Below, in pieces: positions 6,286 through 13,466 of a stretch of DNA of 16,280 bases. The position numbers and the translations under genes are program-made. The stretch's first letter is position 1, and every line of letters begins with the position of its first letter. The notes under the pieces were generated by a model, which saw nothing but the letters and a program-made list of their open reading frames with translations, was not told where the DNA came from and did not search any database. The DNA comes from Phoenicibacter sp963588595 (GTDB taxonomy: Bacteria > Actinomycetota > Coriobacteriia > Coriobacteriales > Eggerthellaceae), in assembly GCA_963588595.1 (NCBI GenBank), contig CAVAIA010000067.1, forward strand, positions 1 to 16,280. The letters are read 5' to 3'.

Positions 6286-7419
6286 CTATTTGTCCTTAAA
6301 AAAGTCTTCTATTGATTTTGCCACAAAATCGACATCTTCGCTTTTCATGCCAAAATATAGAGGCAAGCGCAAGAGGCGTTCGCTCTCGGTTGTTGTAAAC
6401 TTGTCCTCTCCATTAAATCGACCAAACTTTAGTCCTGCCGGGGCGGAGTGTAGTGGGACGTAGTGGAAAGGAGCTTCTATTTCTTTGCTTTTTAGATGGG
6501 CGATTAAAGCTTGGCGCTCGTCTAAATCTTTGCATTTTACAAAGAACATATGCGCATTATGCTCGCAATCCTTTGGAATTGTGTCAATCTCTATCTTGTT
6601 CGAATCAACTAAATTTTTAAGATTGCTCGCATAGTGATTCCATGTTTGCAAGCGGTCTTCATTGATTTTATCCGCAATTTCAAGTTGAGCAAAAAGATAA
6701 GCTGCATTCATGTCGGATGGAAGATAGCTTGATCCATAATCCATCCAATGATATTTATCAATTTGCCCTCTAAAAAACTTCGAGCGATTCGTTCCCTTTT
6801 CGCGCAAAATTTCTGCTCTCTCGATGTTCTTTGGATCTTTTATCAATAGGGCTCCACCTTCACCCATCGAATAATTTTTTGTCTCGTGAAAGGAAAAACA
6901 TCCAAAGTCACCAAAAGTTCCCAAGGCTTTGCCTTTATACGTTGACATAACCCCCTGCGCAGCGTCTTCGACAAGGAGCAAGTCGTGGCGTTTTGCAATG
7001 TCGCAAATTTCATCCATTTTGCAAGAAACGCCAGCGTAGTGAACAACAAAAATCGCCTTCGTTGCTGGCGTTATGGCATCTTCGATTTTTGTTTCGTCTA
7101 TGTTCATCGTCTTTGGATTTATGTCAACAAAAACGGGGGTTGCGCTAAGAGCGATAACAGCATCGGCAGTTGAGGGAAAAGTGAAACTTGGCATGATAAC
7201 TTCATCGCCGCATTTAAGGTTGCAAAGTCGAGCTGCCATCTCCAGCGCGGAAGTTCCACTCGTAGTTAAAAGAGCTTTGCTAGTCCCTGTTTTCTTTTCA
7301 ATCCACTCGTTGCACCTTTTCGTGAAGACGCCGTCGCCGCAAATGTGACCGCTTTTTGCAGATTGTTTCACATATTCAATTGATGCATCAATGCAAGGCG
7401 GAAGGTTAAAAGGAATCAT
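6286..7419 (-). CDS. wecE: dTDP-4-amino-4,6-dideoxygalactose transaminase (WecE/RffA type)
   Basis: PLP-dependent DegT/DnrJ/EryC1/StrS aminotransferase expected to convert dTDP-4-keto-6-deoxy-D-glucose to dTDP-4-amino-4,6-dideoxy-D-galactose (dTDP-Fuc4N). The 377 residues resemble E. coli WecE along nearly the whole length, including the N-terminus MIPFN, the CGDG..FT.RC stretch, VEDAAQGVMSTYKGKALGT (150-168), FSFHETKNYS with the PLP lysine at 181, EKGTNRS.FFRGQ.DKY, GSSYLPSD, NAHMF and ERLLRLP. The start codon overlaps the stop of the upstream membrane-protein gene (ATGA, 7416-7419) and has a GGGAGAAGAA ribosome binding site. No dTDP-glucose synthase (RmlA) or dehydratase (RmlB) gene is present here, so the donor precursor must come from elsewhere. 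Specificity is inferred from similarity. Confidence 0.9.
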   Translation of the reverse strand: MIPFNLPPCIDASIEYVKQSAKSGHICGDGVFTKRCNEWIEKKTGTSKALLTTSGTSALEMAARLCNLKCGDEVIMPSFTFPSTADAVIALSATPVFVDINPKTMNIDETKIEDAITPATKAIFVVHYAGVSCKMDEICDIAKRHDLLLVEDAAQGVMSTYKGKALGTFGDFGCFSFHETKNYSMGEGGALLIKDPKNIERAEILREKGTNRSKFFRGQIDKYHWMDYGSSYLPSDMNAAYLFAQLEIADKINEDRLQTWNHYASNLKNLVDSNKIEIDTIPKDCEHNAHMFFVKCKDLDERQALIAHLKSKEIEAPFHYVPLHSAPAGLKFGRFNGEDKFTTTESERLLRLPLYFGMKSEDVDFVAKSIEDFFKDK

Positions 7420-10310
7420 TTCTTCTCCCTTGAGGTTTTATTTTTTTTGAAACGCCAATGTATAACAATAAAGAGGAAGAGGAGCAACCCGATCCCAGAG
7501 ATCGCAAGGCCTTGGCGAAGTCCTGGAGACTCAAATTTGAGCTTAATGTCATGTTGTCCTGCATCAACTTTTATTCCTATAAATGCCGTGTTCGCATTGA
7601 TTATTTCAACTTCTTTCCCGTCCACCGTGGCACTCCAGCCAGGAGTGTTAGGTGTTGAGAAAAAGACAACTTTCGTCTCATCCGTTTCAACTTGAGCTTC
7701 GATGCAATTTGTGGACTCGGTGTAGTTAGTGACAGGTGTTTGCTGTAATTTATCCACATACGAATTGAAGCCTTCCATCTCTTGGCAAACTATGCTTAAG
7801 TCGTCAAACGAATACTCTCCAACTTTGTCAAATGTTAGCGTTATTTGCGTTTGAGCTTCTTCATTATACCCCAGCGAAATTGACCAATCGTCTTTGCCTC
7901 CATAGAGGTGGTTGCTAGGCGTCGTTGCAGATATAGTTTTTTGCGTTGTTTGCTCGCCGAGAGAAACTCCAATTTTAACTGTTGTTGGGCAAACCCATTT
8001 CATCGTCCACTTAAGGTTTGAAAGGTCGTCTGCCAATGTAGGTTCGTTTCCTGTCATTTTAGCCTTCACGTTTTGTATGTCAAAAGGGTTTAGAGGATTC
8101 AATTTAAAGTTTGTTATGTTGAAGTAAGTTTCGCAATTAGGTTTCCCTTTAAACGTTAATGTGACACTTGCATTTTCTTTAAGGACGTAGAAAGAGTTGT
8201 TATCAATATAAACATTCTTTTGAGTTGTTCCAGCGTTTTGTGAAGTTTTTGTCTCCAATTCATAATAGTCAACTGAAGTTGATGTGCATTCAGGTGTTAT
8301 CTTCTCAAGGCCTGTTTGTTTGGCCTCATCATCTTCAACGACGACTCCTTGAAGAAGTGCTTCTTGGCGTTGCAATGGAGTTAGCTTGTTATAATCGCTT
8401 CTCGATATGTATGAATCGTAGACAAACGCCTTTCCTATTGAGTTTTCAGTTTCATAAACTTCATATCTTTGCTCACCGCTAAGCTCAGTGTAGATTGGCG
8501 TTTCATCATAGCCATAAGGGGCTTTTGCTTTTTCTTGCGGGACAACGTAATATTTGACTCCCATTAAAGTCTCTGCCATGGTGGATCCCATTAAATTTTG
8601 ATAAGAAAAGTTGGTTCCACCTTGAGTCATTCCAAGTTCGGTGTGAAATTGATCAACTTTGCCATTGTAGAGACTGTTATAAAAGCTAATTCCTGGAAGT
8701 CCTAAAACTAGAGAATTGTTCCGTGGGCGATCTCCGCATGCAGGATCAGCGTCATATCTCCAATTGTCGTTTTTATTATCACCACCTATGTTAGTGGCTT
8801 TCACTATGCTATAGTCCGCAGACTCCGTTGTAACGCGGGAATACATCGTCCCTATCGTCGGCGTTTCCTTTGCAGTTCCATAAATCTCAGGGCAAGTGAA
8901 ATAATAGGCGTTAACAACGATTCCAAAGAGCAAAATGGAACAAAATAGGGTTCGTTTTGTTCGCATGTTTGTGTATCTTTGAATGCAAATTCCTAATGTT
9001 GCGATTAAAACAGCACTTGCTGCAATAGTTTTCTCGTTTCTCATCCAAGGAAGAGCGATCGCGGCAAGCGCAAAACAGCCCGCAGCTATTGCGAGTGTCT
9101 TGGCTGTTTGCTTGTTTATCGTCTTTAAGAGGCGGGGAAGTTCGCGGGCTAAAATGAAGCAAACTAGGAGCGCTAGCGCCCAAACCCATCTGTTTGTTGC
9201 ATAATTAAACCCATTAAGAGCGCTGCCAAAGGCTGGAATGAGCAAGATCACAATCGTGGCTATGAGTGCAGCTTTTAAAAGCTTGTCTTTGCCTTTTCTT
9301 GAGAGAAGCAACACGCATGTCAAGAAAGCAAAACCGCCATATCCAATATAACAATCGCTTCCGACTGCAGCAGTTCCTGCCAGGGCAGTGAGTGTGTCCA
9401 TATAATAAGTAAAAGAGTAAAGAATAGGAATAGCTGATTGCGCGTTAGTTGCGCGTTCGTTTACTGTTAAGTCAAGGATCATCGGGCAAAGAGCAAATCC
9501 AGCTATTGCGATGCCGACTAAATAGTAACCGGCAAAACGAAAGAACCAAGGGGCGAAATTTTTTGCGTTGAGTTTTTTTTGTTTTCTCAACTTTAAAATT
9601 ACGCGCGCGGCGCAATAAACAACGAGGAAGAAAGTTGCCATATAAGCGAAGTACCAAGTTATCAAGAAGAAGAAAAATGAAGAGAGAATAAACAGCGTTG
9701 GCGACTTGCCTTCTAAGATTTTCTCAACTCCCAACAATAACAATGGAAAGAGAATCATCGGCCATGTTGATCCTGGCCAATGAAGAGCAGTTAGAGCTGT
9801 TCCGCAAAAGCAATATGTCATTGCTGAGAGCAGAGTTGCCCATCTTCTATTTTTGAAATGAAGAGAAAAAAGAGAAAAAGAAGCACCTGCTAAGAACAGC
9901 CTAAAAATGACAAGGAATTGAAACCCCCATTCGCTATATTCCTCTGGGATAAAACCTGAGATTAAGTTTAGAGGGTCATAAAAAACGTCCATCTCAGAAA
10001 TGAGATCGCTTCCATAACCCAGGTCAAAAGACCACATTGGGATTGTGAAGTTCCCGCTTGCTATGTTGGACGCAATTTCTCTAAGCCATTGTCCTCCATA
10101 AATGAAATATGGGTAGAATTGCTCTAATCCGTCAACGGTCCAAACAATAGAAAGACCATTTAGGATGTAGACGTTAAAAGATAGAATTCCGATTGCGAGG
10201 AAAGCAAGAATATAAAACTTCCAATATGTGCGCCTTTGTTTTTTAAGGTCGCCTGCTTCCTTTTCTTTTATTGCATCGATTTTTTGGTCAAACTTATCTA
10301 AACATCTCAT
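7416..10310 (-). CDS. YfhO-family polytopic membrane protein, probable extracytoplasmic glycosyltransferase
   Basis: A large protein of 964 residues in the YfhO family, whose B. subtilis member works with the CsbB glycosyltransferase to decorate lipoteichoic acid outside the membrane. The N-terminus is charged (1-30), then a first helix (about 33-53) leads to a loop with WTVDGLEQFYPYF, where Asp60 is in the place of the catalytic acid of GT-C enzymes. Many hydrophobic segments follow up to about residue 470. A large soluble region rich in Thr and Asn (about 480-920) follows, then a final helix (about 930-950) and a basic tail KNKTSREKK. It is the first gene of the - strand operon. It has no visible ribosome binding site; a -10-like TATAAA lies only 8 bases before the ATG, so the mRNA may be leaderless. 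It uses TGA as a true stop, within the ATGA overlap. Transferase role is inferred from family and operon. Confidence 0.85.
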   Translation of the reverse strand: MRCLDKFDQKIDAIKEKEAGDLKKQRRTYWKFYILAFLAIGILSFNVYILNGLSIVWTVDGLEQFYPYFIYGGQWLREIASNIASGNFTIPMWSFDLGYGSDLISEMDVFYDPLNLISGFIPEEYSEWGFQFLVIFRLFLAGASFSLFSLHFKNRRWATLLSAMTYCFCGTALTALHWPGSTWPMILFPLLLLGVEKILEGKSPTLFILSSFFFFLITWYFAYMATFFLVVYCAARVILKLRKQKKLNAKNFAPWFFRFAGYYLVGIAIAGFALCPMILDLTVNERATNAQSAIPILYSFTYYMDTLTALAGTAAVGSDCYIGYGGFAFLTCVLLLSRKGKDKLLKAALIATIVILLIPAFGSALNGFNYATNRWVWALALLVCFILARELPRLLKTINKQTAKTLAIAAGCFALAAIALPWMRNEKTIAASAVLIATLGICIQRYTNMRTKRTLFCSILLFGIVVNAYYFTCPEIYGTAKETPTIGTMYSRVTTESADYSIVKATNIGGDNKNDNWRYDADPACGDRPRNNSLVLGLPGISFYNSLYNGKVDQFHTELGMTQGGTNFSYQNLMGSTMAETLMGVKYYVVPQEKAKAPYGYDETPIYTELSGEQRYEVYETENSIGKAFVYDSYISRSDYNKLTPLQRQEALLQGVVVEDDEAKQTGLEKITPECTSTSVDYYELETKTSQNAGTTQKNVYIDNNSFYVLKENASVTLTFKGKPNCETYFNITNFKLNPLNPFDIQNVKAKMTGNEPTLADDLSNLKWTMKWVCPTTVKIGVSLGEQTTQKTISATTPSNHLYGGKDDWSISLGYNEEAQTQITLTFDKVGEYSFDDLSIVCQEMEGFNSYVDKLQQTPVTNYTESTNCIEAQVETDETKVVFFSTPNTPGWSATVDGKEVEIINANTAFIGIKVDAGQHDIKLKFESPGLRQGLAISGIGLLLFLFIVIHWRFKKNKTSREKK

Positions 10311-10403
10311 AATGTAATTTTATATAACTGTAGATGAATTTTTATCGAATTTTAAGAGTTAAAATTATTCATATCGCTTGATGTAATTCTAAAAGGAGAA
10401 TAA
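10311..10403. promoter_or_regulatory. Divergent promoter region between the yfhO-like gene and the sirtuin gene
   Basis: 93 A+T-rich bases between two divergent genes. On the - strand TATAAA (10324-10319) is followed by 8 bases and then the yfhO-like ATG; the -35 side is weak. On the + strand no convincing promoter is seen (TGTAAT near 10382 is a poor -10 candidate), but AAAGGAG just before 10404 is a good ribosome binding site for the sirtuin gene. Confidence 0.45.
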
Positions 10404-11150
10404 ATGGACAGTGAAGGCAAAATTGAGCTCTTAAAGGAATGGGTTGGCGAGTGCAAACCAGGAGGTTTGGTTTTCTTTGGAGGAGCGGGCGTTTCAACGG
10501 AGAGCGGAATTCCAGATTTCAGGAGCGCAGATGGTGTTTATAACCAAAAGTATCCTTACCCGCCTGAGGTGATGGTTTCTCATTCATTCTTTATGAATCA
10601 CACTAAAGAATTTTTTGATTTTTACTTTGAAAAAATGATTTTCGAGGACGCCAAGCCTAATAAGGCACACATGAAACTCGCAGAGCTCGAGAAAGAAGGG
10701 ATTTGCAGCGCAGTTATAACTCAAAACATTGATGGGCTTCACCAAATGGCAGGTTCAAAAAACGTTCTTGAATTGCATGGCAGCGTTCACAGAAACACAT
10801 GTATGGATTGTGGAATGCATTTTTCGCTTGCGCAAACGATGGGATGTTTGGAAGCTTCCAAGGATGGAATCCCTCATTGCTCGGCTTGCGGTGGAATAAT
10901 AAAGCCGGACGTTGTTTTATACGAAGAAGCGCTTGACCCAAAAGTTATGAACGCAGCTGTTGAAGCGATTTCAAAGGCAGAAATTCTTATCATTGCAGGA
11001 ACCTCTTTGGTAGTATACCCTGCTGCGGGCATGATCGACTATTTTCGTGGAAAGCATCTTGTTATCGTAAACCTTTCTGCAACTAAGGCAGATCAAACTG
11101 CCGATCTTTGCATAACAGAAAAAGTCGGCGCTGTTTTTTCTTGTTTGTAA
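10404..11150 (+). CDS. cobB: Sir2-family NAD-dependent protein deacylase
   Basis: Sirtuin that removes acetyl or other acyl groups from lysines using NAD+, releasing nicotinamide and O-acyl-ADP-ribose, in the cytoplasm. The 248-residue length is standard. Motifs in order are the Rossmann signature GAGVSTESGIPDFRS (27-41), TQNIDGLH (106-113), catalytic His125 in LHGSVHRNTC, a four-cysteine zinc site (Cys133, Cys136, Cys159, Cys162), and GTSLVVYPA (199-207). AAAGGAG precedes the ATG. A genome that makes acetyl phosphate through glycine reductase may have much non-enzymatic protein acetylation, so a deacylase nearby is plausible, but no operon link exists. The stop codon overlaps the first copy of a dispersed repeat. 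Confidence 0.92.
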   Translation: MDSEGKIELLKEWVGECKPGGLVFFGGAGVSTESGIPDFRSADGVYNQKYPYPPEVMVSHSFFMNHTKEFFDFYFEKMIFEDAKPNKAHMKLAELEKEGICSAVITQNIDGLHQMAGSKNVLELHGSVHRNTCMDCGMHFSLAQTMGCLEASKDGIPHCSACGGIIKPDVVLYEEALDPKVMNAAVEAISKAEILIIAGTSLVVYPAAGMIDYFRGKHLVIVNLSATKADQTADLCITEKVGAVFSCL

Positions 11151-11171
11151 ATTAGTGCCAGACTTAAATTT
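11149..11171 (+). repeat. Dispersed repeat GTGCCAGACTTAAA, copy 1 (forward)
   Basis: AAAT-TA-GTGCCAGACTT-AAAT starts inside the stop codon of the sirtuin gene. In this copy the core is flanked by a perfect 8-bp inverted repeat, TGTAAATT (11146-11153) and AATTTACA (11167-11174), so it could form a hairpin with the core in a 13-base loop. Confidence 0.75.
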
Positions 11172-11202
11172 ACAGGGAGAGATTTGGAGGAAACGAGGAT
11201 TT

Positions 11203-11958
11203 ATGGCTGATTTAGATTTGAGACTTGGAAGAGATGTTTTGGTTGTTGCTAACGGCGCCAGAGAAAGGCTTTTGGGTCTCGTTGAAAATAGCGGGCATGT
11301 TGAGGGAATCGATCTCGATCTTTGCGGAGCTGCAACGCTTGCCATTGAGCCAGAGGTCATAGAGCATGAAATTTTGCAAGATGTTAGCTGTGGCGCGCAA
11401 TGCGTCGTTTTAAACGTTTTTGATTTTTCTCCAGCGTCTTTAAGGAGGATGGATTGTTTGAGCAAGGCTGACGATCTTGCAAAGAAAACAACTGATCTAG
11501 TTGCGGGCACAAAATTGCAACATCCTTTAATTCAAATTTATCCAAGCCAACTTCCTTTAGACGAGTCATCGAAAACTTCTTTAAATGAGCATTGCGAGCA
11601 ATATAAATTTGTTGCGAAACTTTTTGAAAATTTGCCTGTCGATGGTTTTTTGTGCGTAGGCTTTGAGAGTGAAGCAGAATTGAAGTGCGCCTTAACGGGA
11701 ATAAGAAAAGCGAGTCTTAAAACGATAGTTTATGAAAAGCAAGCAAAATGGGAAGAAAATGTCGAAGATCTAGATTTTGCTCCAGCGTCAAGCAGTTATT
11801 TCAGCTTTGATTATTCTGCAATAGGCAGCCTTGACTCTCTTTTGGATGAATCTTTAATGAAGGCAAAAGAGGGCATTCAATTCTTAAACGTTAGAGGAGC
11901 AAGTGCTTCTAAAACGGCAGCAGTTTTTGCTGTTACGAATGGGATTATGTGCTCTTAA
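11203..11958 (+). CDS. Divergent homocysteine S-methyltransferase-like protein lacking the zinc cysteines
   Basis: 251 residues from the ATG at 11203. The frame is open from a GTG at 11155, but that codon is part of the dispersed repeat; ATG 11203 follows GGAGG (11186-11190) and CGAGG (11194-11198) and starts MADLDLRLGRDVLVV, which resembles the start of the homocysteine methyltransferase domain. The N-terminal half keeps that domain's layout: a 'gdG' strand, EPEVIEHEILQDVSCGAQCVVLNVFDF in the place of PEvv..IH..Y..aGAdii.TnTFg, and LPVDGFLCVGFESEAELKCALTGIRKA in the place of the 'llETmp...Ea..A' helix. The later part is short, and the C-terminal GGCCGT zinc motif is absent (GIQFLNVRGASAS instead). 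It is therefore probably not an active zinc-dependent methyltransferase, unless it has a new role. The family assignment rests on pattern, not alignment. It overlaps the next gene by 10 bases. Confidence 0.6.
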   Translation: MADLDLRLGRDVLVVANGARERLLGLVENSGHVEGIDLDLCGAATLAIEPEVIEHEILQDVSCGAQCVVLNVFDFSPASLRRMDCLSKADDLAKKTTDLVAGTKLQHPLIQIYPSQLPLDESSKTSLNEHCEQYKFVAKLFENLPVDGFLCVGFESEAELKCALTGIRKASLKTIVYEKQAKWEENVEDLDFAPASSSYFSFDYSAIGSLDSLLDESLMKAKEGIQFLNVRGASASKTAAVFAVTNGIMCS

Positions 11959-12590
11959 GAGAAGTCGCGCGAATGACAAGGCACGTCCCAAAATCAACCA
12001 CTCGTTCATCGCAAGTTTTGTCATTTGAAGGTGCGCTTGAAAGAAGCGAGGAGGGACAACTAAATTACGACCCAAAGAAATGGGTCTATGTTCCTAACTC
12101 CTATGATGAATATCGCTACATTTTAGGAACAAAGGGAAACAATCCTTTAATTGTTATAGGAGCAAACCCATCAACTGCAGCTCCTGACAATCTTGATCCA
12201 ACGTTAAAGTCGGCTCAAAGGATAGCTAAAAGCAATGGTTATGACTCATTTTTAATGTTGAATGTCTATCCTCAACGCTCAACTGACCCGAAACTTATGG
12301 AGAAGGATGTTAATGAGTTTTTGTTGGGCGAAAACATAAAGGCTTTTGAATATACTCTAACCCTATCACCATCGAAAGATGTTTGGTGCGCTTGGGGAAA
12401 CGTGATTGAAAATCGAGATTATATGAAAAAAGGTGTCAGACTTGAAATTGGGGCAGGGAATAAGTTGGGTGCAAATTGGCTTTGCGCGGGGGAAGTGCTT
12501 AAAAGTGGCAACCCTCACCATCCACTCTATCTAAAGGCTGACACTAAGCTAAATCCCTTTTCTCCTGCCATTGATAACAAATTAGGATAG
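11949..12590 (+). CDS. DUF1643 domain protein
   Basis: 213 residues, or 205 if the ATG at 11973 is used. The recognisable DUF1643 pattern begins near residue 40: YDPKKWVYVP.SYDEYRYILG, GANPSTAAPD (71-80), LNVYPQRSTDP (104-114), CAWGN, and NPHHPLYLK near the C-terminus. The function of this family is not established; members are often found alone or in accessory regions. The first ~38 residues are not typical of the domain and no clear ribosome binding site precedes either ATG, so the start is uncertain and coupling to the upstream gene through the overlap is possible. Its TAG stop overlaps the end of the convergent epimerase gene by 9 bases, with no terminator between them. Confidence 0.8.
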   Translation: MLLREVARMTRHVPKSTTRSSQVLSFEGALERSEEGQLNYDPKKWVYVPNSYDEYRYILGTKGNNPLIVIGANPSTAAPDNLDPTLKSAQRIAKSNGYDSFLMLNVYPQRSTDPKLMEKDVNEFLLGENIKAFEYTLTLSPSKDVWCAWGNVIENRDYMKKGVRLEIGAGNKLGANWLCAGEVLKSGNPHHPLYLKADTKLNPFSPAIDNKLG

Positions 12591-13268
12591 GTATTCAACA
12601 AATTTAATTTTGTCTGCCTCGTTAAAGGGGGACAAGTTTTCTTCCGTGAGTTCATAACCTATATTCACGTTTTTAAGCTCACCAGCCCATTTTTCAAATT
12701 CGGGATTTAACATCCCGATTTTCATGTAGCCTATAGATAAAGTAAGGTCGCTCTTAACGCCAATCTCTCCATCTCCAGTGTCCCCATTGACGCCGCTATT
12801 TATATCCATCGAGATAACGTGTGAGTTGGACTCGTTAATCTTATCGATTGCGTCTTTTATTGCACCGCGCGCAATTCCAGAAAATCCTGTTCCAAGAAGG
12901 CAATCAGCGACAACGTCATGAGAATTTTTAAGTCTGGCACCATTTTCAAACTTTTCAAATTTGACATTTTCGTGAGCAATCTTATTGAAGAAAAATTGTG
13001 ATTCTTCACTCTTGGGTTCTTTTGTGAAATAGATCGTGACTTCTTTGTCGTCAAGCAATTTGCGCTCTTGCAAAGAATAGATGGCAGCATAACCATCTCC
13101 GCCATTGTTTCCAGGTCCAGAAACAATTGCAATTCTTTTGAAATTGACAAGCTCGTTTGCAAGAGCCTCGCCTGCTTTTCCCATCAAGGTTATGGCAGCG
13201 TCGTCTCTTTTGATAACGAATTCGTCGAGCTCTCTCATTTGTTTCACTGTTAATATTGGCTGTTTCAT
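12582..13268 (-). CDS. nnrE: NAD(P)H-hydrate epimerase (YjeF N-terminal domain)
   Basis: Metabolite-repair enzyme that interconverts the R and S epimers of hydrated NAD(P)H so that the S-specific dehydratase can restore NAD(P)H. The 228 residues cover only the YjeF_N domain. Visible motifs are GPGNNGGDG (51-59), ADCLLGTGFSG (121-131), and MDINSGVNGDTG (154-165) in the place of the usual D.PSG. The ADP/ATP-dependent dehydratase domain, often fused in bacteria, is missing, so it must be encoded elsewhere or be absent. A good GAGGAG ribosome binding site precedes the ATG, and TATAAT (- strand, 13301-13296) is a likely -10. Residues 109-115 (NGARLKN), just before the conserved DCLLGTG strand, are encoded by a copy of the dispersed repeat. 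Confidence 0.88.
   Translation of the reverse strand: MKQPILTVKQMRELDEFVIKRDDAAITLMGKAGEALANELVNFKRIAIVSGPGNNGGDGYAAIYSLQERKLLDDKEVTIYFTKEPKSEESQFFFNKIAHENVKFEKFENGARLKNSHDVVADCLLGTGFSGIARGAIKDAIDKINESNSHVISMDINSGVNGDTGDGEIGVKSDLTLSIGYMKIGMLNPEFEKWAGELKNVNIGYELTEENLSPFNEADKIKFVEYLS
12926..12945 (-). repeat. Dispersed repeat, copy 2 (reverse), inside nnrE
   Basis: On the - strand reads AAATGGTGCCAGACTTAAAA, identical over 20 bases to copy 3 some 390 bases away in the opposite orientation. It is in frame in nnrE, encoding NGARLKN (109-115). Confidence 0.8.
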
Positions 13269-13295
13269 ATCTCTCCTCTTTTCCCTTTTGAGACC

Positions 13296-13301
13296 ATTAT
13301 A
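13296..13301 (-). promoter_or_regulatory. Candidate -10 box for nnrE
   Basis: TATAAT on the - strand, 27 bases before the nnrE ATG. The place where a -35 should sit is occupied by the edge of repeat copy 3 (GGCACC or nearby), which is not a good -35 match. Whether the repeat influences this promoter is unknown. Confidence 0.4.
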
Positions 13302-13314
13302 AATAAAAGCGGGG

Positions 13315-13334
13315 AAATGGTGCCAGACTTAAAA
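13315..13334 (+). repeat. Dispersed repeat, copy 3 (forward), in the nnrE/M20 divergent spacer
   Basis: AAATGGTGCCAGACTTAAAA, exact 20-base match to copy 2. It lies about 46 bases upstream of the nnrE start and about 130 bases upstream of the amidohydrolase start, in the shared promoter region. Confidence 0.8.
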
Positions 13335-13377
13335 TTTAAATTCGTTTTTAAATGTGCGTTCAAAAAATTAATTCTTG

Positions 13378-13437
13378 TATAATTATAAGGTTGGAATTTC
13401 GATGCTTCATTAAGAGGGGAAGCTCTAAGTCGAAATT
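13378..13437 (+). promoter_or_regulatory. Candidate -10 and structured leader of the M20 amidohydrolase gene
   Basis: A perfect TATAAT at 13378-13383 with no strong -35. The leader then contains nested inverted repeats: outer AATTTCGA (13395-13402) with TCGAAATT (13430-13437), and inner GCTTC (13404-13408) with GAAGC (13419-13423). It could be an RNA stem with an asymmetric internal loop or a DNA operator. It does not match a riboswitch class that I recognise. Confidence 0.4.
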
Positions 13438-13466
13438 TGTGGTTTATTTAGTAAGGAGAGGGAAAG

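Noticed and set aside
11155..11202. GTG at 11155 as the start of the methyltransferase-like gene
   Set aside because: The GTG is part of the dispersed repeat and has no ribosome binding site; ATG 11203 follows purine-rich GGAGG/CGAGG and matches the domain start.
10971..11510. 179-codon open frame on the - strand
   Set aside because: It spans the end of the sirtuin gene and the start of the methyltransferase-like gene on the other strand; its composition is that of an antisense shadow.
11949..11958. Frameshift fusing the methyltransferase-like gene with DUF1643
   Set aside because: The two products are unrelated in pattern and a 10-base overlap of adjacent genes is ordinary.
12926..13334. 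Sigma-54 promoters: the reverse form of the repeat contains TGGCAC, like a -24 element
   Set aside because: None of the four copies has the required GC at the -12 position, and one copy lies inside a coding sequence pointing away from any gene start.
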